A DNA stretch of 64,000 nt from assembly GCA_947381945.1 (NCBI GenBank), contig CANCXM010000006.1, positions 1 through 64,000 on the forward strand, written 5' to 3'. The position numbers were made by a program, and so were the translations under genes. The notes beneath the pieces were generated by a model. It was not told the origin of the DNA. It did not search any database and saw only the letters and a program-made list of their open reading frames with translations. Shown piece after piece: positions 52,512 through 62,080 of this stretch; positions within the stretch are counted from its first letter, which is position 1, and each line of letters begins with the position of its first letter. The stretch comes from an uncultured Muribaculaceae bacterium (GTDB lineage Bacteria; Bacteroidota; Bacteroidia; Bacteroidales; Muribaculaceae).

Positions 52512-52518
52512 GGAAAAA

Positions 52519-53157
52519 TCAACGGGTCACTTCTTGCATCCGTTCAATCGTAAAGCCTGCAAAGTCATCAATGATTTTGTGGGCTCTTCCTTTTAATTTC
52601 TCACGCGAATTGGTGGTGGCAAGACCTATGACAGTCGCACCCGAACGCATTCCTGCCTCCAGCCCCTGCAAAGAATCCTCGAACACATAGCAATCCTCTA
52701 CAGGCACACCGATAAGTTCAGCCCCTTTCAGATAGCCTTCGGGGTTCGGTTTGCTGTGTTTGACCATGGAGCCTGTCACGAGAGCCGTGAGCTTGTCGCG
52801 CAACTCCGGATGGGCGGCAAAGAGATAACCCATCTTCACGTCATCACTGCTGGTGACGATTGCAAATGGAATTCCTGCACCAAGGAGCTCATCGATAAAC
52901 TTTTCAGCGCCCGGAATCCAAGGATATTTCATGGCCTTTTCATACTCATGGAGTTCCTCGACAATCCCGTCCCTTGCATCCTCCGGAAAGGCGAGAAGTA
53001 TTTCACCAAGGGTCGTACCTTTGATGTCGGCTGCGAATGTCGGACTCGGGACATTGAATCTCCGGCCCATCGGACCCCAGAAATTAGAGTATTCGCCCTC
53101 GCTGTCAACGAGGACACCGTCCAAATCAAAAAGTACACCTATTTTTTTATTGTTCAT
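52519..53157 (-). CDS. HAD-superfamily hydrolase (beta-phosphoglucomutase-like)
   Basis: 212 residues. The catalytic aspartates are in FDLDGVLVDSEG; motif II Ser is in AIVTSSDD, motif III Lys in KHSKPNPEGY and motif IV in VFEDSLQGLEAG. A small helical cap follows motif I (subfamily IA). Substrates of this group are small sugar phosphates; none can be named. The leader between the -7 box at 53293-53286 and the ATG is about 120 bases with several short hairpins. Confidence 0.87.
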   Translation of the reverse strand: MNNKKIGVLFDLDGVLVDSEGEYSNFWGPMGRRFNVPSPTFAADIKGTTLGEILLAFPEDARDGIVEELHEYEKAMKYPWIPGAEKFIDELLGAGIPFAIVTSSDDVKMGYLFAAHPELRDKLTALVTGSMVKHSKPNPEGYLKGAELIGVPVEDCYVFEDSLQGLEAGMRSGATVIGLATTNSREKLKGRAHKIIDDFAGFTIERMQEVTR

Positions 53158-53285
53158 ATTCTTTTTATACTTATAGTTTTATGTATAATAAGCTCTTTTG
53201 AAGCTAAAAAGTTTTCTGTCCGGGAAAATTCCGTTCCGGGTTCTTCAAAAAACCGTTTTGGAGCAGCCCGGTGATATTGATGTGA

Positions 53286-53293
53286 CAAAGTTA
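53286..53293 (-). promoter_or_regulatory. -7 element of the HAD gene
   Basis: Minus-strand TAACTTTG; the transcript would carry a leader of about 120 bases to ATG 53157. Confidence 0.5.
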
Positions 53294-53322
53294 CGACAAA
53301 TTCTCTAAATAGCCTCCAACTC

Positions 53323-53353
53323 TTGGTGATATGCGAGATTTATCGTAACTTTG
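53323..53353 (+). promoter_or_regulatory. Promoter of purL
   Basis: TTG (53323-53325), a 20-base spacer and TAACTTTG (53346-53353). It overlaps the first codons of an upstream extension of the purL frame, which is therefore not translated from there. Confidence 0.7.
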
Positions 53354-53424
53354 TTGCGAGGAATGCCCTCATGCATCCACTCTTCAACTCACGATTTTTA
53401 CTCCATTCATTGCATATTTCACTT

Positions 53425-56400
53425 ATGGTCGTATTTTTCAAAAAAGGTGCAAACCTTATTTATGCTGTTGAAACAAGCCACAAGTTTTCAGACGAAGAAA
53501 AAGAAAAACTCCAATGGCTCTTCGACGGTGCTACTCCCCTCACCTCAACTTCAGTAAAGGGCCGCTTCGTTGGTCCTCGTAAAGAGATGATCACGCCGTG
53601 GAGCACAAATGCGGTCGAAATCACCCAGAACATGGGTCTCGAAGGAATCACCCGCATCGAGGAGTTTCATCGCGTGACAACCGACGAACCGGCATTCGAC
53701 AAAATGCTGTCGCGTCTCTACGACGGTCTCAATTCTAAGGTGTTCACCACATCGGCCACCGCAGCTCCCATCGAGCATATCGCCGACATCAGTGAGTATA
53801 ACAAACGCGAGGGCCTGGCTCTCAGCGTAGAAGAAGAGAATTATCTCCGTGAGCTGGCAGAACGCCTCGGCCGTCCTCTCACAGACAGTGAAGTGTTTGG
53901 TTTCTCCCAGGTCAATAGCGAACATTGCCGTCACAAAATATTCAACGGTTCGTTCGTCATCGACGGTGAAGAGAAACCTCTTTCTTTATTCAAGCTTATC
54001 AAGAAGACCTCACAGGTCAACCCCAATAAACTCGTTTCGGCCTATAAGGACAACGTTGCGTTCGTCGAGGGTCCGACTGTAGCTCAGTTCTACCCCACTC
54101 ACCCCGAACGTTCCGACTTCTTTGAAGTGCGCGACCTCAAAACCGTGCTCTCTCTCAAAGCCGAGACCCACAACTTCCCGACAACTGTCGAGCCGTTCAA
54201 CGGTGCCGCTACAGGTAGCGGTGGTGAAATCCGCGACCGTCTCGGCGGTGGCCGTGCCAGCCTTCCACTTGCAGGTACGGCTGTCTATATGACTTCCTAT
54301 CCCCGCCTCGGTAACTATCCCTGGGAACTCATGATGAATCCCCGTGCCTGGCTCTATCAGACACCCGCCGAGATTCTCATCAAGGCTTCAAACGGAGCAT
54401 CCGACTTCGGCAACAAGTTCGGTCAGCCTCTCATCTGCGGTTCACTCCTCACCTTCGAACATGATGAAAACGGCAAGATGTATGCCTACGACAAAGTTAT
54501 CATGCTCGCCGGTGGTGTCGGCTATGCAGCTGCCAAGGATGCCATCAAGGGTACACCCGAAGCCGGCGAAGCTGTCGTTGTGATGGGTGGTGACAACTAT
54601 CGCATCGGCATGGGCGGTGGTGCGGTATCGTCAGTCGAGACCGGACAGTATGCTTCGGGCATCGAGCTTAACGCCGTGCAGCGTGCCAACCCCGAAATGC
54701 AGAAACGTGTATCCAACGTCATCCGTGCACTTGCCGAAAACGACAACAATCCTATCGTATCCATTCACGACCACGGTGCAGGCGGCCATCTCAATGCCCT
54801 CTCCGAACTTGTCGAGGAGACCGGCGGTAAGATTGAAATCGGTGCGCTTCCCATCGGAGACCACACCCTTTCATCAAAGGAAATCATCGGCAACGAAAGC
54901 CAGGAACGCATGGGTATGGTGCTCAAAAAAGAAGACATCGATTTCGTGCGCACTATCGCTGACCGCGAACGCGCTCCGATGTATGTTGTCGGCGAGACTA
55001 CCGGTGACCATCGTTTCGTATTCGAGCAGAAAGATGGCGTGAAGCCCATTGACCTTGCCATGACCGACATGTTCGGTTCTTCACCCAAGACAACACTCGT
55101 CGACAACACTGTCGAAACTTCATACACTGACGGTGAATATAACGAGGATGACATTGAGCGCTACACCGCCTCTGTCCTCAGCCTCGAAGCCGTTGCATGT
55201 AAGGATTGGCTCACCAACAAGGTTGACCGTTCCGTGACCGGCAAAATCGCACGTCAGCAGTGCCAAGGTGAAATCCAGCTTCCGCTCAGCGACTGCGGCG
55301 TGGTTGCCCTCGATTACAGCGGTACAAAAGGCATCGCAACATCAATCGGCCATGCACCCCAGGTTGCACTCATCGACTCTGCAAAGGGTTCGGTTGTAGC
55401 CGTGGCAGAAGCACTCACCAATATCGTTACTGCACCTCTTAGTGATGGTATAAAGGGTCTTTCGCTCAGTGCCAACTGGATGTGGCCCTGCAAGAACCCC
55501 GGCGAGGACGCAGCCCTCTACCGTGCGGTTGAGGCTTGCTCGGATTTCGCATGCAAGCTCGGAGTGAATATCCCCACCGGCAAGGACTCTCTGTCCATGA
55601 CACAGAAATACGGTGACGACAAGGTATATGCCCCCGGCACCGTCATCATCTCCGCAGCCGGTGAGGTCAGCGATGTCCGTAAGGTCCTCTCCCCTGTCCT
55701 CGGAAAGAAAGGCTCTATACTATATTATATAGACTTCTCGTCCGACAGCCTCAAACTCGGCGGTTCGGCCCTCGCACAGACTCAGGGCAAACTTGGTTCG
55801 GAGGCTCCCACAGTGACAGATACCGACGCATTCGTGAAGGCGTTCGAAACTGTACAGGCGCTTGTGAAACGCGGCAAGCTCATGGCTGCCCACGACGTTT
55901 CTGCCGGAGGTCTTGTCACCACTCTTCTTGAAATGGCCTTCGCCAATACTGACGGCGGCGTCGAACTTGACACTACAGGCTTCGCTGATCTTGGCGAGAC
56001 TGATCTCGTGAAGATACTTTTCGCAGAGAATCCTGCCATTGTTGCTCAGGTTGAGGCATCAAAAATCGCATCTGTCGACGAAATCCTTACAAAAGCAGGA
56101 GTACGCTTCTGCCATATCGGTGCTCCGACCGACGAACGTACACTCATCGTCAATCACAACGGCACCCAGCGTCTCCTCGGAATCGATTATCTCCGCGACG
56201 TATGGTTCCACACAAGCTACCTCATGGATGCAATCCAGAGCGGTGAGAAGTGTGCCCGCAGCCGTTTCGACAACTATAAGAAGCAGCCTATCCGCTACCG
56301 TTTCCCCTCAAACTACAACGGCAAACTCGCTTCACGCGACATCACCCTCCGTCGCGATGGCCACGGTGACCGTGTCAAGGCAGCCATCATCCGTGAAAAG

Positions 56401-57126
56401 GGCGTGAACGGCGACCGTGAGATGGCCTATTCTCTCTATCTCGCCGGATTCGACGTGAAGGATGTCCACATGACCGACCTCATGAGCGGACGCGAGAACC
56501 TTGAAGATGTCAACATGATTGTGTTCTGCGGCGGTTTCTCCAACTCCGACGTTCTCGGCTCTGCAAAGGGTTGGGCTTCCGGCTTCCTCTGGAATGAGAA
56601 CGCAATGCGTGCCCTCAAGAACTTCTATGCCCGTGAGGATACACTCTCACTCGGTATCTGCAACGGTTGCCAGCTCATGATTGAGCTCAATCTCATCAAT
56701 CCCGAGCACCCCAAAAAGACCAAGATGCTCCACAACGACAGCCATAAGTTTGAATCACAGTTCCTTGGCGTGACCATTCCTGAAAACAACTCTGTGATGT
56801 TCGGTTCGCTCTCAGGAAGCAAACTCGGCATCTGGGTTGCACATGGCGAGGGCAAATTCAACCTCCCGATGGCAATGGGCGACTACAACGTCGTTGCGAA
56901 GTATAACTACAGCGCATATCCCGGCAATCCCAATGGCTCTCGCGCCTCTGTCGCAGGTATCTGCTCTGCCGATGGCCGTCACCTGGCAATGATGCCTCAC
57001 CTCGAACGCGCCATCTTCCCCTGGCAGTGTGGCTACTATCCCGCTTCTCGTCGCACCGACGAAGTCACTCCGTGGATCGATGCCTTCATCAATGCCCGCA
57101 AATGGGTTGAGGAAAAAGTGAAATAA
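53425..57126 (+). CDS. purL: Phosphoribosylformylglycinamidine synthase (single chain)
   Basis: 1233 residues; turns FGAR and glutamine into FGAM in purine synthesis. The long form joins the synthase and a glutamine amidotransferase. The synthase has NSEHCRHKIFNG, KAETHNFPTTVEPFNGAATG, SIHDHGAGGHLN and GVNIPTGKDSLSM. The amidotransferase has nucleophile Cys1079 in LGICNGCQLMIEL and a His in VAHGEGKFN. Codon use is skewed to C-ending codons, like other highly expressed genes. The start is ATG 53425, after a consensus promoter. A leader of about 65 bases precedes it. Confidence 0.95.
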   Translation: MVVFFKKGANLIYAVETSHKFSDEEKEKLQWLFDGATPLTSTSVKGRFVGPRKEMITPWSTNAVEITQNMGLEGITRIEEFHRVTTDEPAFDKMLSRLYDGLNSKVFTTSATAAPIEHIADISEYNKREGLALSVEEENYLRELAERLGRPLTDSEVFGFSQVNSEHCRHKIFNGSFVIDGEEKPLSLFKLIKKTSQVNPNKLVSAYKDNVAFVEGPTVAQFYPTHPERSDFFEVRDLKTVLSLKAETHNFPTTVEPFNGAATGSGGEIRDRLGGGRASLPLAGTAVYMTSYPRLGNYPWELMMNPRAWLYQTPAEILIKASNGASDFGNKFGQPLICGSLLTFEHDENGKMYAYDKVIMLAGGVGYAAAKDAIKGTPEAGEAVVVMGGDNYRIGMGGGAVSSVETGQYASGIELNAVQRANPEMQKRVSNVIRALAENDNNPIVSIHDHGAGGHLNALSELVEETGGKIEIGALPIGDHTLSSKEIIGNESQERMGMVLKKEDIDFVRTIADRERAPMYVVGETTGDHRFVFEQKDGVKPIDLAMTDMFGSSPKTTLVDNTVETSYTDGEYNEDDIERYTASVLSLEAVACKDWLTNKVDRSVTGKIARQQCQGEIQLPLSDCGVVALDYSGTKGIATSIGHAPQVALIDSAKGSVVAVAEALTNIVTAPLSDGIKGLSLSANWMWPCKNPGEDAALYRAVEACSDFACKLGVNIPTGKDSLSMTQKYGDDKVYAPGTVIISAAGEVSDVRKVLSPVLGKKGSILYYIDFSSDSLKLGGSALAQTQGKLGSEAPTVTDTDAFVKAFETVQALVKRGKLMAAHDVSAGGLVTTLLEMAFANTDGGVELDTTGFADLGETDLVKILFAENPAIVAQVEASKIASVDEILTKAGVRFCHIGAPTDERTLIVNHNGTQRLLGIDYLRDVWFHTSYLMDAIQSGEKCARSRFDNYKKQPIRYRFPSNYNGKLASRDITLRRDGHGDRVKAAIIREKGVNGDREMAYSLYLAGFDVKDVHMTDLMSGRENLEDVNMIVFCGGFSNSDVLGSAKGWASGFLWNENAMRALKNFYAREDTLSLGICNGCQLMIELNLINPEHPKKTKMLHNDSHKFESQFLGVTIPENNSVMFGSLSGSKLGIWVAHGEGKFNLPMAMGDYNVVAKYNYSAYPGNPNGSRASVAGICSADGRHLAMMPHLERAIFPWQCGYYPASRRTDEVTPWIDAFINARKWVEEKVK

Positions 57127-57163
57127 TCCACTTCCACTCTGATACTTACCCCTGAAACTATTC

Positions 57164-57220
57164 CGGCTGCTTTTCGATGGGTCAGAAATCCAATCTGGTT
57201 TCTGACTCATCTGAAAGCCG
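57164..57220 (+). terminator. Extended hairpin between purL and etfB
   Basis: The core stem GTCAGAAA (57181-57188) / TTTCTGAC (57199-57206) is extended by outer CGGCT (57164-57168) / AGCCG (57216-57220) and a few inner pairs. No T-tract follows. It could end purL transcription or be a leader element of the etf operon. Confidence 0.5.
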
Positions 57221-57277
57221 CTTAAAAACCGATAAAGAATTACCAATCTAATAACCCAAGTATTTAACAAACCGATT

Positions 57278-58150
57278 ATGAATCTCAACATCATCGTGCT
57301 CGCCAAGCAGGTGCCCGACACCCGCAACGTGGGTAAGGATGCGATGAAGGAGGACGGCACCATCAACCGCGCTGCGCTGCCGGCCATCTTTAATCCCGAG
57401 GACCTCAATGCCCTCGAACAAGCTCTCCGTCTCAAGGACAGCAATCCCGGATCAACAGTCACTCTGCTTACAATGGGTCTCCCCCGCGCTTCTGAAATCA
57501 TACGCGAAGCCATCTATCGCGGTGCCGACGGCGGCATTGTGCTCACTGACCGTACCCTCGGCGGTGCTGACACACTTGCCACTTCCTATTCTTTGGCACA
57601 GGCTGTGAAAAAATTCGGAAAATATGATATTATCCTCGGTGGCCGTCAGGCAATTGACGGTGACACCGCTCAGGTAGGTCCCCAAATTGCTGAAAAGCTC
57701 GGCATTCCTCAGATTACCTACGCGGAGGAAATCCTCGACCTTTCAGATGGTCACGTCACTGTGAAGCGTCGTCTTGAAAACGGTGTTGAAACCGTCAAGG
57801 CTCCCCTTCCCTGTGTAGTGACTGTTAACGGCTCCGCTCCCGACTGCCGTCCCCGCAACGCAATGCGTGTGCAGAAGTTCAAATATGCCGCTTCTCCCAG
57901 CGAGGCCGCCAAGCTCTCAGATGAGCGTAAGGCACTTCTTGAAAAGCGCCCCTATCTCAACCTTCAGGAATGGAGCGCAGCCTACGTTGACGCAGATCCT
58001 GCACAGATAGGTCTCCCCGGTTCACCCACAAAGGTAAAAGCTATTGAAAATGTGGTCTTCACAGCCAAGGATTGCCGTGTTCTTACCGACAATGATGCTG
58101 AAATCGAAGATCTCGTCAAGGAACTCATCACTAACCACACTATCGGATAA
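57278..58150 (+). CDS. etfB: Electron transfer flavoprotein beta subunit
   Basis: 290 residues, a Rossmann-like ETF domain. It opens LNIIVLAKQVPDTRNVG and has ILGGRQAIDGDTAQVGPQ and EKRPYLNLQEWSA. It binds AMP and, with EtfA, carries electrons from acyl-CoA dehydrogenases. First of three plus-strand genes with 8-base gaps. Confidence 0.95.
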   Translation: MNLNIIVLAKQVPDTRNVGKDAMKEDGTINRAALPAIFNPEDLNALEQALRLKDSNPGSTVTLLTMGLPRASEIIREAIYRGADGGIVLTDRTLGGADTLATSYSLAQAVKKFGKYDIILGGRQAIDGDTAQVGPQIAEKLGIPQITYAEEILDLSDGHVTVKRRLENGVETVKAPLPCVVTVNGSAPDCRPRNAMRVQKFKYAASPSEAAKLSDERKALLEKRPYLNLQEWSAAYVDADPAQIGLPGSPTKVKAIENVVFTAKDCRVLTDNDAEIEDLVKELITNHTIG

Positions 58151-58158
58151 GCAGCACT

Positions 58159-59184
58159 ATGGACCAGAACAACTTAATTGTATATCTCGAATTTGAGGAT
58201 AGCCGCGTGGCCGACGTTAGCCTCGAACTTCTGACCAAAGGACGTGTGCTCGCTTCACGCCTCGGTGTAAAACTTGAAGCAGTCGTTGTCGGTGATGACC
58301 TCACAGGTGTTGAGGAGCAGGTATTCCCCTACGGTGTAGACCGTCTCTACAAGGTTTCCGACAAGCGCCTCTATCCCTATACTTCCAATCCCCACTCTGC
58401 AGTTCTCATCAACCTGTTCCGCGAAATCAAGCCTCAGGCCTGTCTTATGGGTGCCACCTGTATCGGCCGTGACCTCGGTCCCCGTGTCAGCTCATGCCTC
58501 CACAGCGGTCTGACTGCCGACTGTACCGCACTTGAAATCGGCGACCACACTGATCCCAAGACCGGCAAGGAATATAAGGACCTTCTTCTTCAGATTCGTC
58601 CTGCTTTCGGCGGCAACATCGTGGCAACTATCGTCAATCCGGAATGCCGTCCCCAGATGGCAACTGTCCGCGAGGGTGTGATGAAGAAAGAAATCTTCGA
58701 TCCCAACCACAAGGGCGAAGTTGTAGAACTCGATGCCAAGAAATATGTTTCTGACGAGGACTTCGTTGTAGAAATCCTTGACCGTCACATCGAGAAATCG
58801 AAAATCAACATCAAGAACTCCCCCATCATTGTTGCCGGTGGCTACGGTGTGGGTTCGAAAGAGAACTTCCAGCTTCTCCATGAACTCGCTGACACACTCG
58901 GTGCAGAAGTCGGAGCTTCACGCGCTGCTGTCGATGCAGGTTTTACAGAACACGCACGTCAGATCGGTCAGACCGGTGTCACCGTCCGTCCGAAACTCTA
59001 CATCGCCTGTGGTATCTCCGGACAGATCCAGCACATCGCAGGTATGCAGGACAGCTCTATCATAATCTCAATCAACAACGATCCCGCCGCACCCATCAAC
59101 ACTATCGCCGACTATGTTATCACCGGCAATCTTGAAGAGGTAGTGCCCAAGCTGATCAAGTACTACAAAAAGAACTCCAAATAA
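58159..59184 (+). CDS. etfA: Electron transfer flavoprotein alpha subunit
   Basis: 341 residues. The N-terminal ETF domain is followed by the FAD domain with AGGYGVGSKENFQLL, GASRAAVDAGF, ARQIGQTGVTVRPKLY and CGISGQIQHIAGMQDS. It pairs with EtfB. Gaps of 8 bases on each side indicate one operon. Confidence 0.95.
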   Translation: MDQNNLIVYLEFEDSRVADVSLELLTKGRVLASRLGVKLEAVVVGDDLTGVEEQVFPYGVDRLYKVSDKRLYPYTSNPHSAVLINLFREIKPQACLMGATCIGRDLGPRVSSCLHSGLTADCTALEIGDHTDPKTGKEYKDLLLQIRPAFGGNIVATIVNPECRPQMATVREGVMKKEIFDPNHKGEVVELDAKKYVSDEDFVVEILDRHIEKSKINIKNSPIIVAGGYGVGSKENFQLLHELADTLGAEVGASRAAVDAGFTEHARQIGQTGVTVRPKLYIACGISGQIQHIAGMQDSSIIISINNDPAAPINTIADYVITGNLEEVVPKLIKYYKKNSK

Positions 59185-59192
59185 GCAGAGAA

Positions 59193-60896
59193 ATGGCTAA
59201 CTTTTATACAGATAATCCCGATCTCAAGCACCATCTGACCCATCCTCTGATGGAGAAGATTGTTGCTTTGAAAGAACGCAACTATACTGATGCCGAGAAG
59301 TTCGACTACGCACCTCTCGACTATGCCGATGCTCAGGACAGCTATGATAAAGTCCTTGAAATCGTTGGCGAAATATGCGGTGACATCATCGCACCCAATG
59401 CCGAGGATGTTGACCATCAGGGTCCCCGCGTGGAAAACGGACGCGTCATCTACGCCGATAAGACCAAAGAAAATCTTGATGCTTGCCGCAAGGCCGGTCT
59501 GATGGGTATGGCAATGCCCCGCCGTTTCGGTGGTCTCAACTTCCCCATCACTCCCTACATCATGGCTGCCGACATCGTAAGCCGTGCCGACACCGGTTTC
59601 GAAAACCTCTGGGGTCTTCAGGACTGTGCCGAGACAATCTATGAATTTGCCGACGAGGAACAGAAAGCCAAATTCATTCCCCGTGTATGCAAGGGCGAGA
59701 CAATGTCTATGGACCTTACCGAACCTGATGCCGGTTCCGACCTTCAGAGCGTCATGCTCAAAGCGACCGAACAACCCGACGGTACATGGTTGCTTAATGG
59801 TGTGAAGCGCTTCATCACCAACGGTGACAGCGACATTCATCTCGTGCTTGCCCGCTCAGAAGCAGGAACTAAGGACGGACGTGGCCTCTCGATGTTCATC
59901 TACGACAAGAATGATGGTGGCGTCAATGTCCGCCGCATCGAAAACAAGATGGGTATCAAAGGCTCTCCGACTTGCGAACTTACATATAAGAATGCCAAGG
60001 CTGTGCTTTGCGGCTCACGCCGTATGGGTCTCATCAAGTATGTGATGGCTCTCATGAACGGTGCCCGTCTCGGCATCGCGGCTCAGAGTGTAGGTGTCAG
60101 CGAGCTTGCCTACCGTGAGGCTCTCGCCTACGCCAAGGATCGCAAACAGTTCGGCAAGGCAATCATCGAGTTCCCCGCTGTCTATGAGATGCTTTCTGTA
60201 ATGAAGGCCAAACTCGACGCTTCCCGTTCGCTCCTCTATGCTTGCGCCCGTTACGTTGACATTTACAAAATCTATGACGACCTCGCAAAAGAGCGCACTC
60301 TCGCTCCTGAAGAGCGTAAGGAATCGAAATACTACAGCCGTCTGGCCGATGCTCTCACTCCCCTTGCAAAAGGAATGGGTAGCGAGTATTGCAACCAGAA
60401 CGCCTACGACTGTATCCAGATTCACGGTGGATCAGGCTTCATGAAGGACTATGCCTGCGAACGCCTCTACCGCGACGCGCGCATCACTTCAATCTATGAA
60501 GGAACCACCCAGCTCCAGGTTGTCGCTGCAATCCGCCACGTCACCACAGGCACTTACCTCAATCTCATCAAGGAATACGCTTCCGAAGAGGTTAAGCCCG
60601 AACTGCAGGCTCTCAAAGACCGTCTCGCAGCAATGACAGAGCGCTATGCGAAGGCCGTTGAAACCGTCACTTCTGTTGACGACACTGCATACGGAGATTT
60701 CATGGCCCGTCGCCTTGTCGAGATGGCCGGTTGCATCGTCATGAGCTATCTGCTCCTTCTCGATGCCAACCGCAACGACAGCTTCAAGCGTTCGGCTGAA
60801 GTATATGCAAATCTTGCTCAGACAGAAGTCACCAAGCACTCCGACTTCATCGCTAACTTCAACCCTGCAGAGGTCGCTCTCTACAAAGTAGACTGA
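59193..60896 (+). CDS. Acyl-CoA dehydrogenase
   Basis: 567 residues; an FAD acyl-CoA dehydrogenase of the longer class with a C-terminal extension beyond the usual about 380 residues. FAD/substrate segments are DLTEPDAGSDLQSV and WLLNGVKRFITNGDSD; IHGGSGFMKDYACERLYRD and ITSIYEGTTQLQ carry the conserved glycines and the likely catalytic Glu. It is the electron donor for EtfAB encoded just upstream (8-base gap). Substrate chain length is unknown. Confidence 0.93.
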   Translation: MANFYTDNPDLKHHLTHPLMEKIVALKERNYTDAEKFDYAPLDYADAQDSYDKVLEIVGEICGDIIAPNAEDVDHQGPRVENGRVIYADKTKENLDACRKAGLMGMAMPRRFGGLNFPITPYIMAADIVSRADTGFENLWGLQDCAETIYEFADEEQKAKFIPRVCKGETMSMDLTEPDAGSDLQSVMLKATEQPDGTWLLNGVKRFITNGDSDIHLVLARSEAGTKDGRGLSMFIYDKNDGGVNVRRIENKMGIKGSPTCELTYKNAKAVLCGSRRMGLIKYVMALMNGARLGIAAQSVGVSELAYREALAYAKDRKQFGKAIIEFPAVYEMLSVMKAKLDASRSLLYACARYVDIYKIYDDLAKERTLAPEERKESKYYSRLADALTPLAKGMGSEYCNQNAYDCIQIHGGSGFMKDYACERLYRDARITSIYEGTTQLQVVAAIRHVTTGTYLNLIKEYASEEVKPELQALKDRLAAMTERYAKAVETVTSVDDTAYGDFMARRLVEMAGCIVMSYLLLLDANRNDSFKRSAEVYANLAQTEVTKHSDFIANFNPAEVALYKVD

Positions 60897-60955
60897 TTCA
60901 CGTTAGGCCGACATCGGATTATTTTTCCGATAGCCAACGGTTGAACCAATACATC

Positions 60956-60998
60956 AATCTCCCGGTGCGTCATTTAAAACGCATCGGGAGATTTTTTC
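60956..60998 (+). terminator. Terminator of the etf-acyl-CoA dehydrogenase operon
   Basis: A 15-bp stem AATCTCCCGGTGCGT (60956-60970) / ACGCATCGGGAGATT (60979-60993) with one G-T pair, an 8-base loop and a T-tract. A smaller ATCGGA/TCCGAT hairpin lies at 60913-60931. Confidence 0.85.
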
Positions 60999-61053
60999 TT
61001 TCATTAAGTATTTGGAAGTCGGAATGAATCGGCATCAAAAGCGCTTGTCATCT

Positions 61054-61614
61054 TCATATTGAAGCCCGGATACGACTGAGGCTTACCGGTGTCAGGCCAA
61101 GGTATGACGCAAGATATTCGAGAGGGATACGGTTCAGCAAATCCGGATCTGTTTTCAGAAGTTCAAGATAGCGGAATTTTCCTGTTGTGAAAAGTTGTGG
61201 AATCAGACATTTTTCGGCTCTGAGAATCTCCCTTTCAGCAAATTTTCGTCCCCAATTGGAAAGATGGACATCCTTCTCATAAAGCGCATGGAGCGAGGCT
61301 GAAGAGATGCGGAACAAAACCGACGGTTCAATCGTAACGATGGATTCATAGCCCGGTTTCAAATTGATGTAGCTTTCAAGTGACAGCGCAACTTCACCCT
61401 CACGTCCAATCCAAAACGTGATTTCCTTATCGTCAGAGCGCACATATCCTCGGACAATTCCCGATTTTATCAGATAGATGTATGGCTCAACGTGTCCGCT
61501 CCTTATAAACTCGATATTCTTATCGATAGTCACTTCCTCGACTTCCGCAGCAAGCATTGTAAATGATTCCTTCGGAAGAGTGTAGATATTGTTTATGATT
61601 GCCTCTAATTCCAT
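61054..61614 (-). CDS. Crp/Fnr-family transcriptional regulator
   Basis: 186 residues. An N-terminal cyclic-nucleotide-type beta roll (about 20-115; YIYLIKSGIVRGYVRSDDKE) is followed by a long dimer helix. A short C-terminal DNA-binding part has a recognition-helix-like PLEYLASYLGLTPVSLSRIRAS. No iron-sulfur cysteines are seen. The DNA-binding domain ends soon after the recognition helix, a little short for Crp. It is divergent from the SMR transporter gene, with a palindrome in the shared promoter region. Confidence 0.87.
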   Translation of the reverse strand: MELEAIINNIYTLPKESFTMLAAEVEEVTIDKNIEFIRSGHVEPYIYLIKSGIVRGYVRSDDKEITFWIGREGEVALSLESYINLKPGYESIVTIEPSVLFRISSASLHALYEKDVHLSNWGRKFAEREILRAEKCLIPQLFTTGKFRYLELLKTDPDLLNRIPLEYLASYLGLTPVSLSRIRASI

Positions 61615-61619
61615 GTCGG

Positions 61620-61627
61620 CAAAATTA
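61620..61627 (-). promoter_or_regulatory. -7 element of the Crp/Fnr-family gene
   Basis: Minus-strand TAATTTTG, 5 bases before ATG 61614, so the transcript would be nearly leaderless. Confidence 0.5.
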
Positions 61628-61632
61628 ATAAA

Positions 61633-61646
61633 TTATCAAATGATAA
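61633..61646. promoter_or_regulatory. Palindrome, candidate operator for the Crp/Fnr-family protein
   Basis: TTATCA-AA-TGATAA, a 14-base inverted repeat lying just upstream of the regulator's own -7 box, between it and the usual -33 position, and in the divergent region before the SMR gene. Position suggests autoregulation and control of the SMR gene. Confidence 0.45.
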
Positions 61647-61716
61647 GGAAACGGAGTGATATAATCGCTAACTTCGCAGCCTGAAAACAGATAAAAACAT
61701 AATAAGCATATAAAAT

Positions 61717-62037
61717 ATGAACTGGATTATTCTGATTTTAGCCGGACTGATGGAAGTGGCTTTCACATTCTGCCTCGGCAAGACAAAGGAGAGTACCGGA
61801 ACAGAATCCTACTGGTGGTGGGGTGGTTTCATTGCAGCCTTGACACTCAGCATGTATCTGATGGCCCGGGCATCACGGACAATTCCGCTTGGGACAGTAT
61901 ATCCCGTCTGGACGGGAATAGGTGCGGTCGGGGCAGTCATTGTCGGCATACTTTTCTTCAATGAACCCGCCACCTTCCGCCGGATTTTTTTCATCACCAC
62001 ACTCATTGTTTCAATCATAGGATTAAAGATGAGTTGA
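61717..62037 (+). CDS. Small multidrug resistance (SMR) family transporter
   Basis: 106 residues, four membrane helices. The proton/substrate Glu13 is in AGLMEVAF, and IPLGTVYPVWTGIGAVGAV resembles the SugE/Gdx group, which exports guanidinium in characterised members. Normal length. It is divergent from the Crp/Fnr-family gene and 43 bases ahead of the PNPOx-family gene, so possibly cotranscribed and controlled by that regulator. Confidence 0.88.
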   Translation: MNWIILILAGLMEVAFTFCLGKTKESTGTESYWWWGGFIAALTLSMYLMARASRTIPLGTVYPVWTGIGAVGAVIVGILFFNEPATFRRIFFITTLIVSIIGLKMS

Positions 62038-62080
62038 GATTTTAGCTACCATTGCTTAAAACCAAGAATAAGTAAAAGAT

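Noticed and set aside
53323..53424. N-terminal extension of PurL by 34 residues
   Set aside because: The promoter elements lie inside it, so it cannot be in the transcript; the residues do not resemble the family.
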